Source: Kiritimatiellota bacterium (GTDB lineage Bacteria > Verrucomicrobiota > Lentisphaeria > Oligosphaerales > JAADHN01). From it: 64,000 nt of DNA. Shown one piece after another: positions 1-7,717 of this stretch (the first letter of the stretch is position 1; each line of letters starts with the position of its first letter). The DNA lies in NCBI GenBank assembly GCA_013151865.1, contig JAADHN010000121.1, positions 51,223 through 115,222 on the forward strand. Direction: 5' to 3'. The position numbers were made by a program, and so were the translations under genes. The notes beneath the pieces were generated by a model. That model saw nothing but the letters and a program-made list of their open reading frames with translations, was not told the DNA's origin and searched no databases.

Positions 1-1106
1 GCCTTGATCGCATTGAACTGCCGCCCGTACTCGGCGGCTCGGCCCGGGGTCCGGTGTTTGTAGCCCGGATAGGGCATCAGCATGGGGACGGCGGCGTCCA
101 CGACCGGCCGGGCGCCGTCGATCCAAGGCTCGAGTTTCTGCAGTCGTTTGTACAGGCGGGTGTCGAGGTCGACCACCGCCCGATTCAAGTCTCCGCGCGG
201 GTGAAAGTGGTCCCCGATCGTGGTCCGCAGACCGTTGGCGATTCCTTTGACGATGTCGTATTCGAGGCCCGCTTCGGTGCGGATGCCGCCGAAGTCGCCC
301 CAGGATCGGTGGAACCTGGCGGTCATGTTCAGTACCGGCTTGCCGAGCGTGCGCAGATAACGCGCCCCGACCGGCAGCATTTCGTACCCCCAACCGCCCG
401 TGGGCAGGCACTCGAACTCGAGGTACGTGCCGAAGTCGGCCTGGGCCTCGAATCCCACGCCGTTGCAAAACAGCAGCAGGTCCGACTTGACCTTTTTCGC
501 CGCTTCACAGATCCGCTGCGCCATGCCGACGACTTTGCGATAATTGAAGGCGTGCAACTGCTCCGTGTCTTGCCAGTCGACGCCCTCGGCCTTCATTTTC
601 CGCATGCATTCGTAGCCGATGCACGGCGCTGTGGCCATGCAGTCGAGGAACAAGCCGTCGACGTCGCATTTCTCGATGCACTCGCAGGCCATGGCGGTCA
701 CGTGGTCGCCGTAGCCGGTGTTGTAGCACATCTGCCGGAAGAAATGGTTGAGCCGGTCCTTGCCGTACGTTTCGCCGCTTTGGGGAAGCACGAGCCAATC
801 CCGATTACGCAGGCCCTCTTCGTGGCTGAGGCCCACGTTGATGTAGGCCGAAAGGGCGATCCCCCGCCGGTGGCAGGCCCGGGTCAATTCTCCCAGTAGG
901 TCGTACTTGAGGGCCGGGTGACGAATGCCGATTTCGGTGTCGTAATACGCCGTGCCCAAGTTGCAGCGAGCCGGGAAGACCACGTAGTCCACCCCGGCCT
1001 CGACGAACCAGTCGGCGATGGCCTCGAAATCGAACCCCTTTCCCACGTCCGGGTTCGCCGGCATGGTGTGAAAGTCGAAAAACAGACACCATTTGGGGTC
1101 GTGCAT
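1..1106 (-). CDS. GHL6-like putative glycoside hydrolase, 3' end outside window
   Basis: The reading frame is open from an ATG at 1106 to the window edge, giving 368 visible residues with no stop, so the C-terminus is missing. The start is supported by AAAGGA seven bases upstream. The protein has no signal peptide. It resembles the hypothetical glycosyl hydrolase 6 / fucosidase-like TIM-barrel group: an early strand with FPARCN (about 44-49), a strand-loop SAYINVGLSHEEG (about 86-98) and DGLFLDCM (about 150-157), whose Asp lies where such barrels often carry a catalytic carboxylate. Family assignment is by pattern only; the substrate cannot be told. It lies downstream of tRNA-Ala on the same strand, but a strong terminator lies between them, so it probably has its own promoter. 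A related C-terminal fragment may exist at the other end of the window (63196-64000), but the two are not the same gene. Confidence 0.75.
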   Translation of the reverse strand, partial: MHDPKWCLFFDFHTMPANPDVGKGFDFEAIADWFVEAGVDYVVFPARCNLGTAYYDTEIGIRHPALKYDLLGELTRACHRRGIALSAYINVGLSHEEGLRNRDWLVLPQSGETYGKDRLNHFFRQMCYNTGYGDHVTAMACECIEKCDVDGLFLDCMATAPCIGYECMRKMKAEGVDWQDTEQLHAFNYRKVVGMAQRICEAAKKVKSDLLLFCNGVGFEAQADFGTYLEFECLPTGGWGYEMLPVGARYLRTLGKPVLNMTARFHRSWGDFGGIRTEAGLEYDIVKGIANGLRTTIGDHFHPRGDLNRAVVDLDTRLYKRLQKLEPWIDGARPVVDAAVPMLMPYPGYKHRTPGRAAEYGRQFNAIK

Positions 1107-1435
1107 GATGGAGTCCTTTCTCGTTGTCTCGCATTTCGGCGACAGGGCCGGCCGGGCGGAGCGGTCCCATCGGACGAATCAAGCAGATCAAGCGGACCGG
1201 TGAGACCGGCGGGTCCTGCTGCGGGTTCGCGCCCGTTGTGAACCGTCCGCAACATAGCCCGCATAGGGGCTGCTGTCAGCCGGGATGGGGTCCGAAGCAC
1301 GGGGCCGTAAACTCAGTCCGCATGAAGGAAGCCCGATCATCGGTTGCGGGCTGTTGTCGTCCACTGCTTCAGCGTGTTGCCCAGTACGGACCTTCGCGGC
1401 CAAGTGCGTGCATTGACACCGGGCAGGAGAACAGG
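1107..1435. other. intergenic region upstream of the GHL6-like gene
   Basis: No coding potential seen. It should hold the promoter of the minus-strand glycosidase gene, but I find no convincing -35/-10 pair. On the minus strand there is a short direct repeat, CTTGATCTG followed by CTTGATTCG (about 1177-1196), that could be an operator but could equally be chance. Confidence 0.4.
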
Positions 1436-1478
1436 CACAAAAAGAACGGGCCGACCGGCAGATCCCGGTCGGCCCGTT
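1436..1478 (-). terminator. rho-independent terminator of tRNA-Ala
   Basis: A perfect 14-bp stem pairs 1445-1458 with 1465-1478 around a 6-base loop. On the minus strand it is followed by C and a run of five T (1443-1439). It lies 9 bases past the CCA end of the tRNA gene. Confidence 0.85.
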
Positions 1479-1486
1479 GGGTTGTC

Positions 1487-1563
1487 TGGTGGAGCTGAGG
1501 GGAGTCGAACCCCTGACCTGTTGATTGCGAACCAACCGCTCTAGCCAACTGAGCTACAGCCCC
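1487..1563 (-). tRNA. tRNA-Ala, anticodon CGC
   Basis: Full cloverleaf on the minus strand. The acceptor arm is GGGGCTG pairing with CAGCTCC, with the G3-U70 pair that identifies alanine tRNAs, discriminator A and an encoded CCA (1489-1487). The D arm is GCTC/GAGC. The anticodon arm is GTTGG/TCAAC around TTCGCAA, so the anticodon is CGC, which reads GCG codons; these are common in this GC-rich window. The T arm is AGGGG/CCCCT with the loop TTCGACT. Length is 77 with CCA. Confidence 0.93.
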
Positions 1564-1595
1564 GAAACACCGGGCAGCCGCAAAGCGGCAATCGG

Positions 1596-1628
1596 TCTAT
1601 AAGCTAATCGCCCGGTCCGGCAAGTCAA
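1596..1628 (-). promoter_or_regulatory. probable sigma-70 promoter of tRNA-Ala
   Basis: On the minus strand TTGCCG (1623-1618) and TATAGA (1601-1596) are separated by 16 bases; a better -35 match, TTGACT (1628-1623), overlaps at longer spacing. Transcription would start near 1589, about 25 bases before the tRNA. Confidence 0.5.
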
Positions 1629-2053
1629 GCAGGTTTGGGCGGTGAAATCGCCCCGAGCCTTGGGCTTGTTCCGTGGCGCCGCGAAGGGGCCGCCTCCGCC
1701 GCGGCCGGCTCGGCGCGCAATTGCCCGTTGCCTCGGATGCTTGGGCAGAACCGGTCACTTACGGGCAGGACGGCTCGAGACCGATACCACGTCGAAAGCG
1801 GAATCGGGCGCAACCACGGTTGCCATAACTGCACCGATGCCGTTTCAGCGCCCACGAGACCGAGGGGGCGCCCCTTGCGCCGGCCCCGGCTGTTGCAAAC
1901 AGCGAGTTCGGGCGGCACATTACGGGTCGTCTCGCAATGACCTCGAGCACCGGCAAGCCCGCGGGCCTTGCAGGGCCCTGTCTCTGCCTGCGGAGCAGCG
2001 CTCCGGACCGCACCCCTGAAGGATCCCGTTTGACCGAACAAAGGAGGCTCTCG
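1629..2053. other. intergenic region between tRNA-Ala and the DUF1080 gene
   Basis: About 425 bases without a supportable gene. Long open frames here have no start with a ribosome site and no family signature. It must carry the promoter of the DUF1080 gene, which I cannot place. The last bases hold the strong AAGGAGG site of that gene (2041-2047). Confidence 0.4.
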
Positions 2054-2806
2054 ATGGCGGAACAGAAAAAACTCGGCTACGACGACACTCCCATGCTCCC
2101 GGACGTGCCGTGGCACGTCCACGACGGCAATCGACCCCAACCCCGGGTTGTGACCCCCGGAACGTTCGCCACCCAGGATGCACCCGGACTCCCCCCGTCC
2201 GATGCGATCATTCTCTTCAACGGCGAAAACCTGGACGGCTGGAAGGGCAAGAACGACACGCCGGCGCCCTGGAAAGTGGAAAACGGCTACATGGAAGTTG
2301 TCCCCAAGACGGGCGACATCGTTTCCAGAGAAGAATTCGGGGATTGCCAGCTCCACGTCGAGTGGGCCGCGCCGGTCGAAGTGAGCGGCGATGGGCAGGG
2401 CCGGGGCAACAGCGGTGTGTTCCTCATGAGTCGGTACGAGATCCAGGTCTTGGACTGCTTCGAGAATCCGACGTACCCGGACGGCACCACCGGCGGCATC
2501 TACGGGCAATGCCCGCCCCTGGTCAATGCCTGCCGCAGACCGGGGCAGTGGCAGGTTTACGACATCGTTTGGCTGGCGCCGCGGTTCGCGGCCGACAAGC
2601 TGGTCAGTCCGGGGCGGGTGACCGTGTTCTTCAACGGCGTGGTCATTCATCATTTTCGCGAGGTGTGGGGGCCGACGACGCACCGCAAACTTCCCACGGT
2701 GACGCCCCATCCGCCGGTCGGTCCACTTCGACTCCAGGACCACAACAACCCCGTGCGTTTCCGGAACATCTGGTACCGTCCGCTCAAAGGGTACGACGTG
2801 AATTGA
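2054..2806 (+). CDS. DUF1080 (3-keto-disaccharide hydrolase-like) protein
   Basis: 250 residues; the start at 2054 follows a textbook AAGGAGG with 6-base spacing. The DUF1080 beta-sandwich runs from about residue 50 to the end and opens with the family hallmark LFNGENLDGWKG, followed by WKVENGYMEVVP, the NSGVFLM segment and the closing FRNIWYRPL. DUF1080 proteins belong to the concanavalin-like fold, and some members hydrolyse 3-keto-glycosides made by sugar oxidoreductases. Unlike many relatives it has no signal peptide; the N-terminus is polar (MAEQKKLGYDDTPMLPDVPW), a form I associate with PVC genomes. It is therefore probably cytosolic. It is followed after 92 bases by the cob(I)alamin adenosyltransferase gene, with no functional link evident. 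Confidence 0.85.
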   Translation: MAEQKKLGYDDTPMLPDVPWHVHDGNRPQPRVVTPGTFATQDAPGLPPSDAIILFNGENLDGWKGKNDTPAPWKVENGYMEVVPKTGDIVSREEFGDCQLHVEWAAPVEVSGDGQGRGNSGVFLMSRYEIQVLDCFENPTYPDGTTGGIYGQCPPLVNACRRPGQWQVYDIVWLAPRFAADKLVSPGRVTVFFNGVVIHHFREVWGPTTHRKLPTVTPHPPVGPLRLQDHNNPVRFRNIWYRPLKGYDVN

Positions 2807-2898
2807 CGGTCTGCGGTTCCGGAGTCCGCCGCAGTCCCTCGGCCGACCGCCCACCGGCGGCGTCCGGAGAGTCGTCCCCCACCGGAGGATTCGTGTGC

Positions 2899-3426
2899 AT
2901 GCCGGGACTTTCCCGAGGCTTCGTCCAAGTGTACACCGGCGACGGCAAGGGCAAGACCACGGCCGCCTTCGGCCTTGCCCTCCGGGCCGTCGGCGCCGGT
3001 CTGCGTGTCTACGTGGCCCAGTTCGTCAAAGGAATGCATTACAGCGAACTGGACGCCGTGAAACGGTTCGCGGACCGACTCACCGTGCGCCAATTCGGAC
3101 GCTCCTGTTTCATCGACCGGACCCCGGCCCCGGAGGATATTGCCGTGGCGCGGCGAGGGCTGGCCGCCGCCCGCCGGGCGCTCGAGAGCGGCGAGTACGA
3201 CGTGGTGATCCTGGACGAAGCGAACATCGCCACGTATTTCGGGCTCTTCAGCGTCGACGAGCTGCTGGAATTGCTCCGGAATCGGCCGCTCCGGGTCGAG
3301 CTGATCATCACGGGACGCCGGGCCGACCCGCGTCTCCTTGCGGCTGCTGATCTGGTCACGGAAATGCGCGAAATCAAGCATTATTTTCGACAGGGCGTGC
3401 AGGCGCGCCGCGGGATCGAGAGTTGA
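2899..3426 (+). CDS. cobO: cob(I)yrinic acid a,c-diamide adenosyltransferase
   Basis: 175 residues, the usual length of the CobA/CobO/BtuR family, which transfers adenosyl from ATP to cobalt(I) corrinoids to form coenzyme B12. The N-terminal P-loop GDGKGKTTA and the next segment FGLALRAVGAG match the family; VVILDEAN is the Walker B-like strand, and LIITGRRADPRLLAAADLVT the conserved C-terminal part. I use ATG at 2899, ten bases after GGAGG; an in-frame GTG at 2893 is the alternative. No other cobalamin genes or cobalamin riboswitch are visible in the 92 bases upstream, so it may serve salvage rather than a local biosynthesis cluster. Confidence 0.92.
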   Translation: MPGLSRGFVQVYTGDGKGKTTAAFGLALRAVGAGLRVYVAQFVKGMHYSELDAVKRFADRLTVRQFGRSCFIDRTPAPEDIAVARRGLAAARRALESGEYDVVILDEANIATYFGLFSVDELLELLRNRPLRVELIITGRRADPRLLAAADLVTEMREIKHYFRQGVQARRGIES

Positions 3427-3518
3427 TCGACTCCTCTTTCCCTGATTGTCGAAGCCACTTTCTGCCGATATGGTACGGGTCCGCCCGTTGGTGCGGCGAA
3501 TCATTGGCCTGATTCGTG

Positions 3519-3678
3519 CATGAACTTCGCGGCCAGGGGGCGCAGCTACGGATTCAAGTCATTGCGTCGAGCGCCGGCCAAGGCCGTGTTGAAACACCGC
3601 CTCGGCCGGTGAGCGGCGGCAGTGTTTTGAAGATGTGGGAGATGCGTCATCGCGGCAGATGACTCATGCATTATTCGG
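3519..3678. repeat. intergenic repeat R1, copy A
   Basis: Shares an ungapped 128-base block (3551-3678) with 45691-45818 at 110 identical positions by my count; similarity continues weakly to 3519 with small indels. The sequence reads partly open on both strands, but the minus-strand frame that is open in copy B has stop codons here, so I treat it as non-coding. It fills most of the gap between the cobO gene and the kinase fusion. No terminal inverted repeats or target duplication are seen. Confidence 0.75.
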
Positions 3679-3705
3679 TTTAAGGCCCATGCTTCAACCG
3701 AGGGC

Positions 3706-3718
3706 TGCGGAGTCCGCA
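3706..3718. repeat. palindrome TGCGGAGTCCGCA, intergenic copy
   Basis: Perfect 13-base member of the dispersed TGCGGANTCCGCA family, ending four bases before the GTG start at 3723. Its GGAG is the only ribosome-site-like string ahead of that start, so the palindrome may double as the translation initiation region. Confidence 0.7.
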
Positions 3719-3722
3719 AGAC

Positions 3723-5660
3723 GTGAAAGCCAGCACAGAACTGTTCGTTCCAGGTCGGGTGTGCCTATTCGGGGAACACTCGGACTGGGCCGGGAGTTAC
3801 CGGCGTTTCAATTCGGCGTTGACGCCGGGGCGCGTGGTGATTTCCGGGACGAATCAGGGCGTTTACGCCCGGGTCGGTCCCCGGGGCGACGCGCTGGTGG
3901 TGCGTTCGACGCTCCCCGACGGAACGACTCGGGGGCCCGTGCGCATCCCGATGACGTCCCAGGCGTTGCTCGAGTGTGCGGAAAGCGGGGATTTTTTCAG
4001 TTATGCGGCCGGCGTGGCATACACTATGCTCACGTTCTACAATGTGGACGGCCTGGAGATCGACAATTACCGGACCGACCTGCCGGTACAAAAGGGCTTG
4101 AGTTCCTCGGCGGCATTCTGCGTGCTCGTGGCTCGGGCGTTCAATCGGGTTTACGATCTGAAACTAACTGTCCGCGCCGAGATGGAAGCCGCCTACCAGG
4201 GCGAAATCCTGACCCCCTCGCGTTGCGGCCGCATGGATCAGGGCTGCGCCTACGGTCGGGCCCCGGTGCTCATGGTGTTCGACGGGGACCTTCTCACGGC
4301 GGAGCGGCTGCCGGTCGGCAGCCCCATGCACCTGCTGGTGGCCGATTTGAACGGCAGCAAGGACACCATTCGCATTCTGGCGGAGCTGAACCGGGCCTAT
4401 CCTTTTGCGGAGGACGAGCCCGGACGCCGGGTGCAGGAATACCTCGGCCCGGTCAATGCCGGGATCGTGGACGAGGCGGTCGCGGCGATCCGCGCCGGAG
4501 ACGCGCGGCGCTTGGGGCGGCTGATGAATGAGGCCCAGGCCGCTTTCGACGAGGCCATGATACCGGCCTGCCCCAGCGAACTCGAAGCCCCGAGACTGCA
4601 CGCCGTGCTGGCCGACCCGACAGTGCGGCGTCTGGTCTGGGGGGGGAAAGGCGTCGGCTCCCAAGGGGACGGCTGCGTGCAGTTCGTCGCCCGCGGTCCC
4701 GAGGCCCGGGCCGAATTGGCGGCGTATCTGAAGACGGCGCACGGGCTCGAGTGTTTCGAACTCGACCTGGCCCCCGCCGCGCGGGTCCGGAAAGCCGTGG
4801 TGCCGGTGGCGGGATTCGGGACGCGACTGTTTCCGGCCTCAAAAGCGGTCAAGAAGGAACTTTTCCCGGTGGTCACGCCGGACGGTGTCGCCAAACCGGT
4901 GCTGTTGGTGATCGTCGAGGAGGCGCTGGCCGCCGGGATCGAGGAAATTGCCCTGATCGTCCGCGAAGGAGACGGGCCGTTTTTCGAGGAGTTCTTCTCC
5001 GGCCGATTGCCGCCGGCGTACGGTAATCACCTGTCGGAAAAGCAGAGGATATACGCAGAGCGACTTCGGGAGATAGGTCGGCGGATCACCTGCATCGCTC
5101 AGTCGACCCAAGAAGGGTTCGGACACGCGGTTTACTGTGCACGAGAATGGGTTGGCGACACGCCTTTTCTCCTGATGCTGGGCGATCACGTCTACCGGTC
5201 GGACACGGAGACGCCCTGCGCCCGGCAGCTTCTGGACGCTTTCAAGCGGACGGGCGGGCGGAGCGTCGTGGGTGTCTACCCGGCCCCGTTGCGCGACGTG
5301 GTCCATTACGGGACGGTGGCGGGCGAGTGGGTGGATTCGGAGCAGCGGCTGTTGCAGATCGGCGAGTTGGCCGAGAAGCCGAGCGAAGACTATGCGTCCA
5401 ACAACCTGGTGACGCCCGGGGTCGACTCGGGCCACATTCTGTGCATTTCCGGCCAGTATGTTTTGACCCCCGAGATTTTCGAGTTGCTCGGGCGGGAGAT
5501 CGACGCGGACGCCCGGGAAGCGGGCGAGATTCAATTGACCACCGCCCTTGAGTCTTTGCGGAAAACGTCGGGAGTGTTCGGGTATCGAATTGCCGGCCGG
5601 CATTTTGATATCGGCCTGCCGGAGGCCTACGTGGAGACCGTGGCCGCCTTTCGGCGCTGA
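3723..5660 (+). CDS. bifunctional GHMP sugar kinase / UTP-sugar-1-phosphate uridylyltransferase
   Basis: 645 residues carrying two enzymes in one frame. The N-terminal half (about 1-345) is a GHMP kinase: PGRVCLFGEHSDW (about 10-22, galactokinase-like motif 1), PVQKGLSSSAAF (about 119-130, ATP-binding motif 2) and GGKGVGSQGDG (about 305-315, motif 3). The C-terminal half (about 355-645) is a GalU-type nucleotidyltransferase with GFGTRLFPASKAVKKELFPV, the LMLGDHVY metal/nucleotide strand, and a late GRHFDIGLPEAY segment. The obvious inference is salvage of a free sugar: C1 phosphorylation, then activation to a UDP-sugar, with channelling. Bacterial Fkp couples the same two activities for fucose but with the nucleotidyltransferase first and GTP specificity. 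The sugar is unknown. The start is GTG at 3723, chosen because kinase motif 1 normally begins within 10-15 residues; the only Shine-Dalgarno-like string lies within a palindrome. Confidence 0.85.
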   Translation: MKASTELFVPGRVCLFGEHSDWAGSYRRFNSALTPGRVVISGTNQGVYARVGPRGDALVVRSTLPDGTTRGPVRIPMTSQALLECAESGDFFSYAAGVAYTMLTFYNVDGLEIDNYRTDLPVQKGLSSSAAFCVLVARAFNRVYDLKLTVRAEMEAAYQGEILTPSRCGRMDQGCAYGRAPVLMVFDGDLLTAERLPVGSPMHLLVADLNGSKDTIRILAELNRAYPFAEDEPGRRVQEYLGPVNAGIVDEAVAAIRAGDARRLGRLMNEAQAAFDEAMIPACPSELEAPRLHAVLADPTVRRLVWGGKGVGSQGDGCVQFVARGPEARAELAAYLKTAHGLECFELDLAPAARVRKAVVPVAGFGTRLFPASKAVKKELFPVVTPDGVAKPVLLVIVEEALAAGIEEIALIVREGDGPFFEEFFSGRLPPAYGNHLSEKQRIYAERLREIGRRITCIAQSTQEGFGHAVYCAREWVGDTPFLLMLGDHVYRSDTETPCARQLLDAFKRTGGRSVVGVYPAPLRDVVHYGTVAGEWVDSEQRLLQIGELAEKPSEDYASNNLVTPGVDSGHILCISGQYVLTPEIFELLGREIDADAREAGEIQLTTALESLRKTSGVFGYRIAGRHFDIGLPEAYVETVAAFRR

Positions 5661-5872
5661 CAACTGCCCCGACCCCCCTTGGCGGTCGCACCTTTGGTCC
5701 GTACAAATCGGCCGCTGGAGTCGAGAGCGCCCGGGAACGCACATTTTCAATTCCAATGCGTGCTCAGTCGGCCCTGGATGTCATCGAGCGCGACCGGTGG
5801 ACGGTGGCGTGCGGCGGGTCGACTCGGAACAGATATTGAGAATGCGAGTGAGAAAAAGACTATGGATCACGC

Positions 5873-7042
5873 ATGAAAGCACTTGTCACAGGCGGCGGCG
5901 GCTTTCTAGGTCGCCACATTGTCGCGGCGGTCCTTCGCCGGGGCTGGAAAGTTCGCGTTTTCGGACGACACCGATACCCGGACCTCGAGCAAAAGGGCGT
6001 GGAATGCGTCGTGGGGGACATCTGTTCCGCAGAAGCCGTCGAGGCGGCCTGCCGCGGGATGGACGTGGTTTTTCACGTTGCGGGGATTACCGGCATCTGG
6101 GGTTCGAAGGAACTCTTTTTCGAAGTGAATTCCCATGGCACGGAGCACGTGATTTTCGGTTGTCTTTGGAACGGCGTCCGTCGCTTGGTGTACACCAGTT
6201 CGCCGAGCGTGGTGTTTACCGGGCGCGATATTCACGGGGGGAACGAATCCCTTCCTTACCCGGACCGGTATCTGGCGCACTACCCGGCCTCGAAGGCCAA
6301 GGCGGAAAAAATGGTCCTCGGCCTGAACGAGAAGGAAACGGGGCCGCCGGCCCTCGAAAACCGCGAACGGATCCTCACCTGTGCCATTCGTCCTCACCTG
6401 TTGTGGGGACCGGGCGACCGCAACCTGATTCCGCGGGTCATCCGATTGGCACGCGAGGGTCGATTGCGGCGGATCGGTCCGGGTCGGAATCGGGTGGATC
6501 TGACCTATGTCGAGAACGCGGCGGAGGCGCATGTCCAGGCCGCGGAACGTTTGGTTCCGGGCAGCCCGGTGGCCGGCAGAGCGTTTTTCATCGGCGACCA
6601 TGAACCGGTTGTTCTGTGGGAGTGGATCAACGATTTCTTGGTCCGTGTGGGTGTGCCGCCGGTGAGAAAAGCGCTTCCGTATCCCCTGGCTTGGGGCACC
6701 GGCGCCCTCCTGGAGACCGCCCACCGACTGATGCCGGGCCTGGGAGAACCCGTGTTGACCCGGTTCCTGGCGGCGCAACTCGGGACGTCCCACTATTTCG
6801 ATCATTCTCAGGCCGCAGAACTGCTGGCGTATGAACCAACCGTGGACAATGAGACGGGGCTCGAGCGACTCGTGGCCTGGGTTCGTGAGACGGGGCTCGT
6901 GCCGTGCCCGAGCCGAAAGCGTCCGAGTGAGGTGGATCTCCCGACACGCGCCGAGAGCACCCGCAACGCCTGTCGGGTTTGGGGCGGTCGAGGTGCGGAC
7001 GGGGGAGGTCAAGTCGACCCAGGGGCGAGACGGCCGTCGTGA
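5873..7042 (+). CDS. NAD(P)-dependent 3-beta-HSD/OleD-like reductase
   Basis: 389 residues, an extended short-chain dehydrogenase/reductase. The Rossmann nucleotide loop TGGGGFLG is at residues 6-13, DVVFHVAG follows at about 64-71, and the catalytic pair is YPASK, with serine in YTSSPS before it. This set is typical of the 3-beta-hydroxysteroid dehydrogenase family, which includes OleD, the 2-alkyl-3-oxoalkanoate reductase of long-chain olefin synthesis; LYTSSPSVVF-like segments fit OleD well. No oleA, oleB or oleC is in the window, so the pathway remains an inference. The last 34 bases overlap the convergent lolD gene, and the final 40 residues look like an unstructured extension. A 212-base gap separates it from the kinase fusion. 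Confidence 0.8.
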   Translation: MKALVTGGGGFLGRHIVAAVLRRGWKVRVFGRHRYPDLEQKGVECVVGDICSAEAVEAACRGMDVVFHVAGITGIWGSKELFFEVNSHGTEHVIFGCLWNGVRRLVYTSSPSVVFTGRDIHGGNESLPYPDRYLAHYPASKAKAEKMVLGLNEKETGPPALENRERILTCAIRPHLLWGPGDRNLIPRVIRLAREGRLRRIGPGRNRVDLTYVENAAEAHVQAAERLVPGSPVAGRAFFIGDHEPVVLWEWINDFLVRVGVPPVRKALPYPLAWGTGALLETAHRLMPGLGEPVLTRFLAAQLGTSHYFDHSQAAELLAYEPTVDNETGLERLVAWVRETGLVPCPSRKRPSEVDLPTRAESTRNACRVWGGRGADGGGQVDPGARRPS

Positions 7043-7713
7043 ATGCGCAGAATGCGGTCGCCTTCTGCTGCCAGACCATGGTCGTGAGTGACCATGACAA
7101 TGGTCTTTCCGGACTGATGGAGCCGGCGGAAGATCTCGACGATCATTTGGCCCGCCACGGCGTCCAGGTTGCCCGTCGGCTCATCGGCGAGAATGATGCG
7201 GGGATCGTTCACCAGTGCCCGGGCCAGGGCCACGCGCTGTTGCTCGCCGCCGGACAATTCCAGGGGGCGGTGCCGAAGGCGGTCCCCGAGTCCGAATTCT
7301 TCCAGGATGCTTTTCGCCCTTTTGACCACGACCCTCTTGTCCCGGCCCCGGTGCAGTCCGGGCAGCATCACGTTTTCCCAGGCGTTTAATTCGGGGAAGA
7401 GGTGGTAAGCCTGGAAGACCATGCCGAGGGTGTCCCGGCGCAGTCGGGCGCGCCGGCCGGCCCCCATGTCTCGGTAGACTTTCCCGAAGCAGGCCACCCA
7501 CCCCCGGCTGGGAGCGTCCAGCGCGGCGAGCAGGTGGAGGAGCGTTGTCTTGCCGCTGCCGGACGGCCCCACCAGCGCCAGCCACTCGCCCGGAGCCACG
7601 CGGAGATCCACTCCCTTCAGCACGGTGATCGTGTGACCTTCGAGCCGGAAGTCCTTGTGCAGGTCGACCGCCTCGAGGGCAGGTGCACGCTCTTGTTGGC
7701 CGGAAAATGCCAT
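7009..7713 (-). CDS. lolD: LolD-type ABC transporter ATP-binding protein
   Basis: 234 residues, normal for LolD, the ATPase that powers extraction of mature lipoproteins from the inner membrane. Visible motifs are Walker [10 protein letters not shown] (about 49-57), the Q-loop [11 protein letters not shown], the signature LSGGEQQR, Walker B ILADEPTG and the switch histidine MVTHDH. The spacing of [14 protein letters not shown] matches the MacB/LolD class. It starts four bases after the stop of the permease gene, so the two are surely co-translated. Its 3' end overlaps the convergent reductase gene by 34 bases. Confidence 0.92.
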   Translation of the reverse strand: MAFSGQQERAPALEAVDLHKDFRLEGHTITVLKGVDLRVAPGEWLALVGPSGSGKTTLLHLLAALDAPSRGWVACFGKVYRDMGAGRRARLRRDTLGMVFQAYHLFPELNAWENVMLPGLHRGRDKRVVVKRAKSILEEFGLGDRLRHRPLELSGGEQQRVALARALVNDPRIILADEPTGNLDAVAGQMIVEIFRRLHQSGKTIVMVTHDHGLAAEGDRILRIHDGRLAPGST

Positions 7714-7717
7714 CGAG

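Noticed and set aside
54..899. Plus-strand open frame over the first kilobase
   Set aside because: It is antisense to the minus-strand glycosidase, which has a ribosome site and recognisable barrel motifs; the plus frame has neither.
1177..1196. Tandem CTTGAT direct repeat as an operator
   Set aside because: Two copies of six bases are weak evidence, with no promoter in register.
2807..2898. Cobalamin riboswitch ahead of cobO
   Set aside because: Only 92 bases are available and no B12-box-like element was seen.
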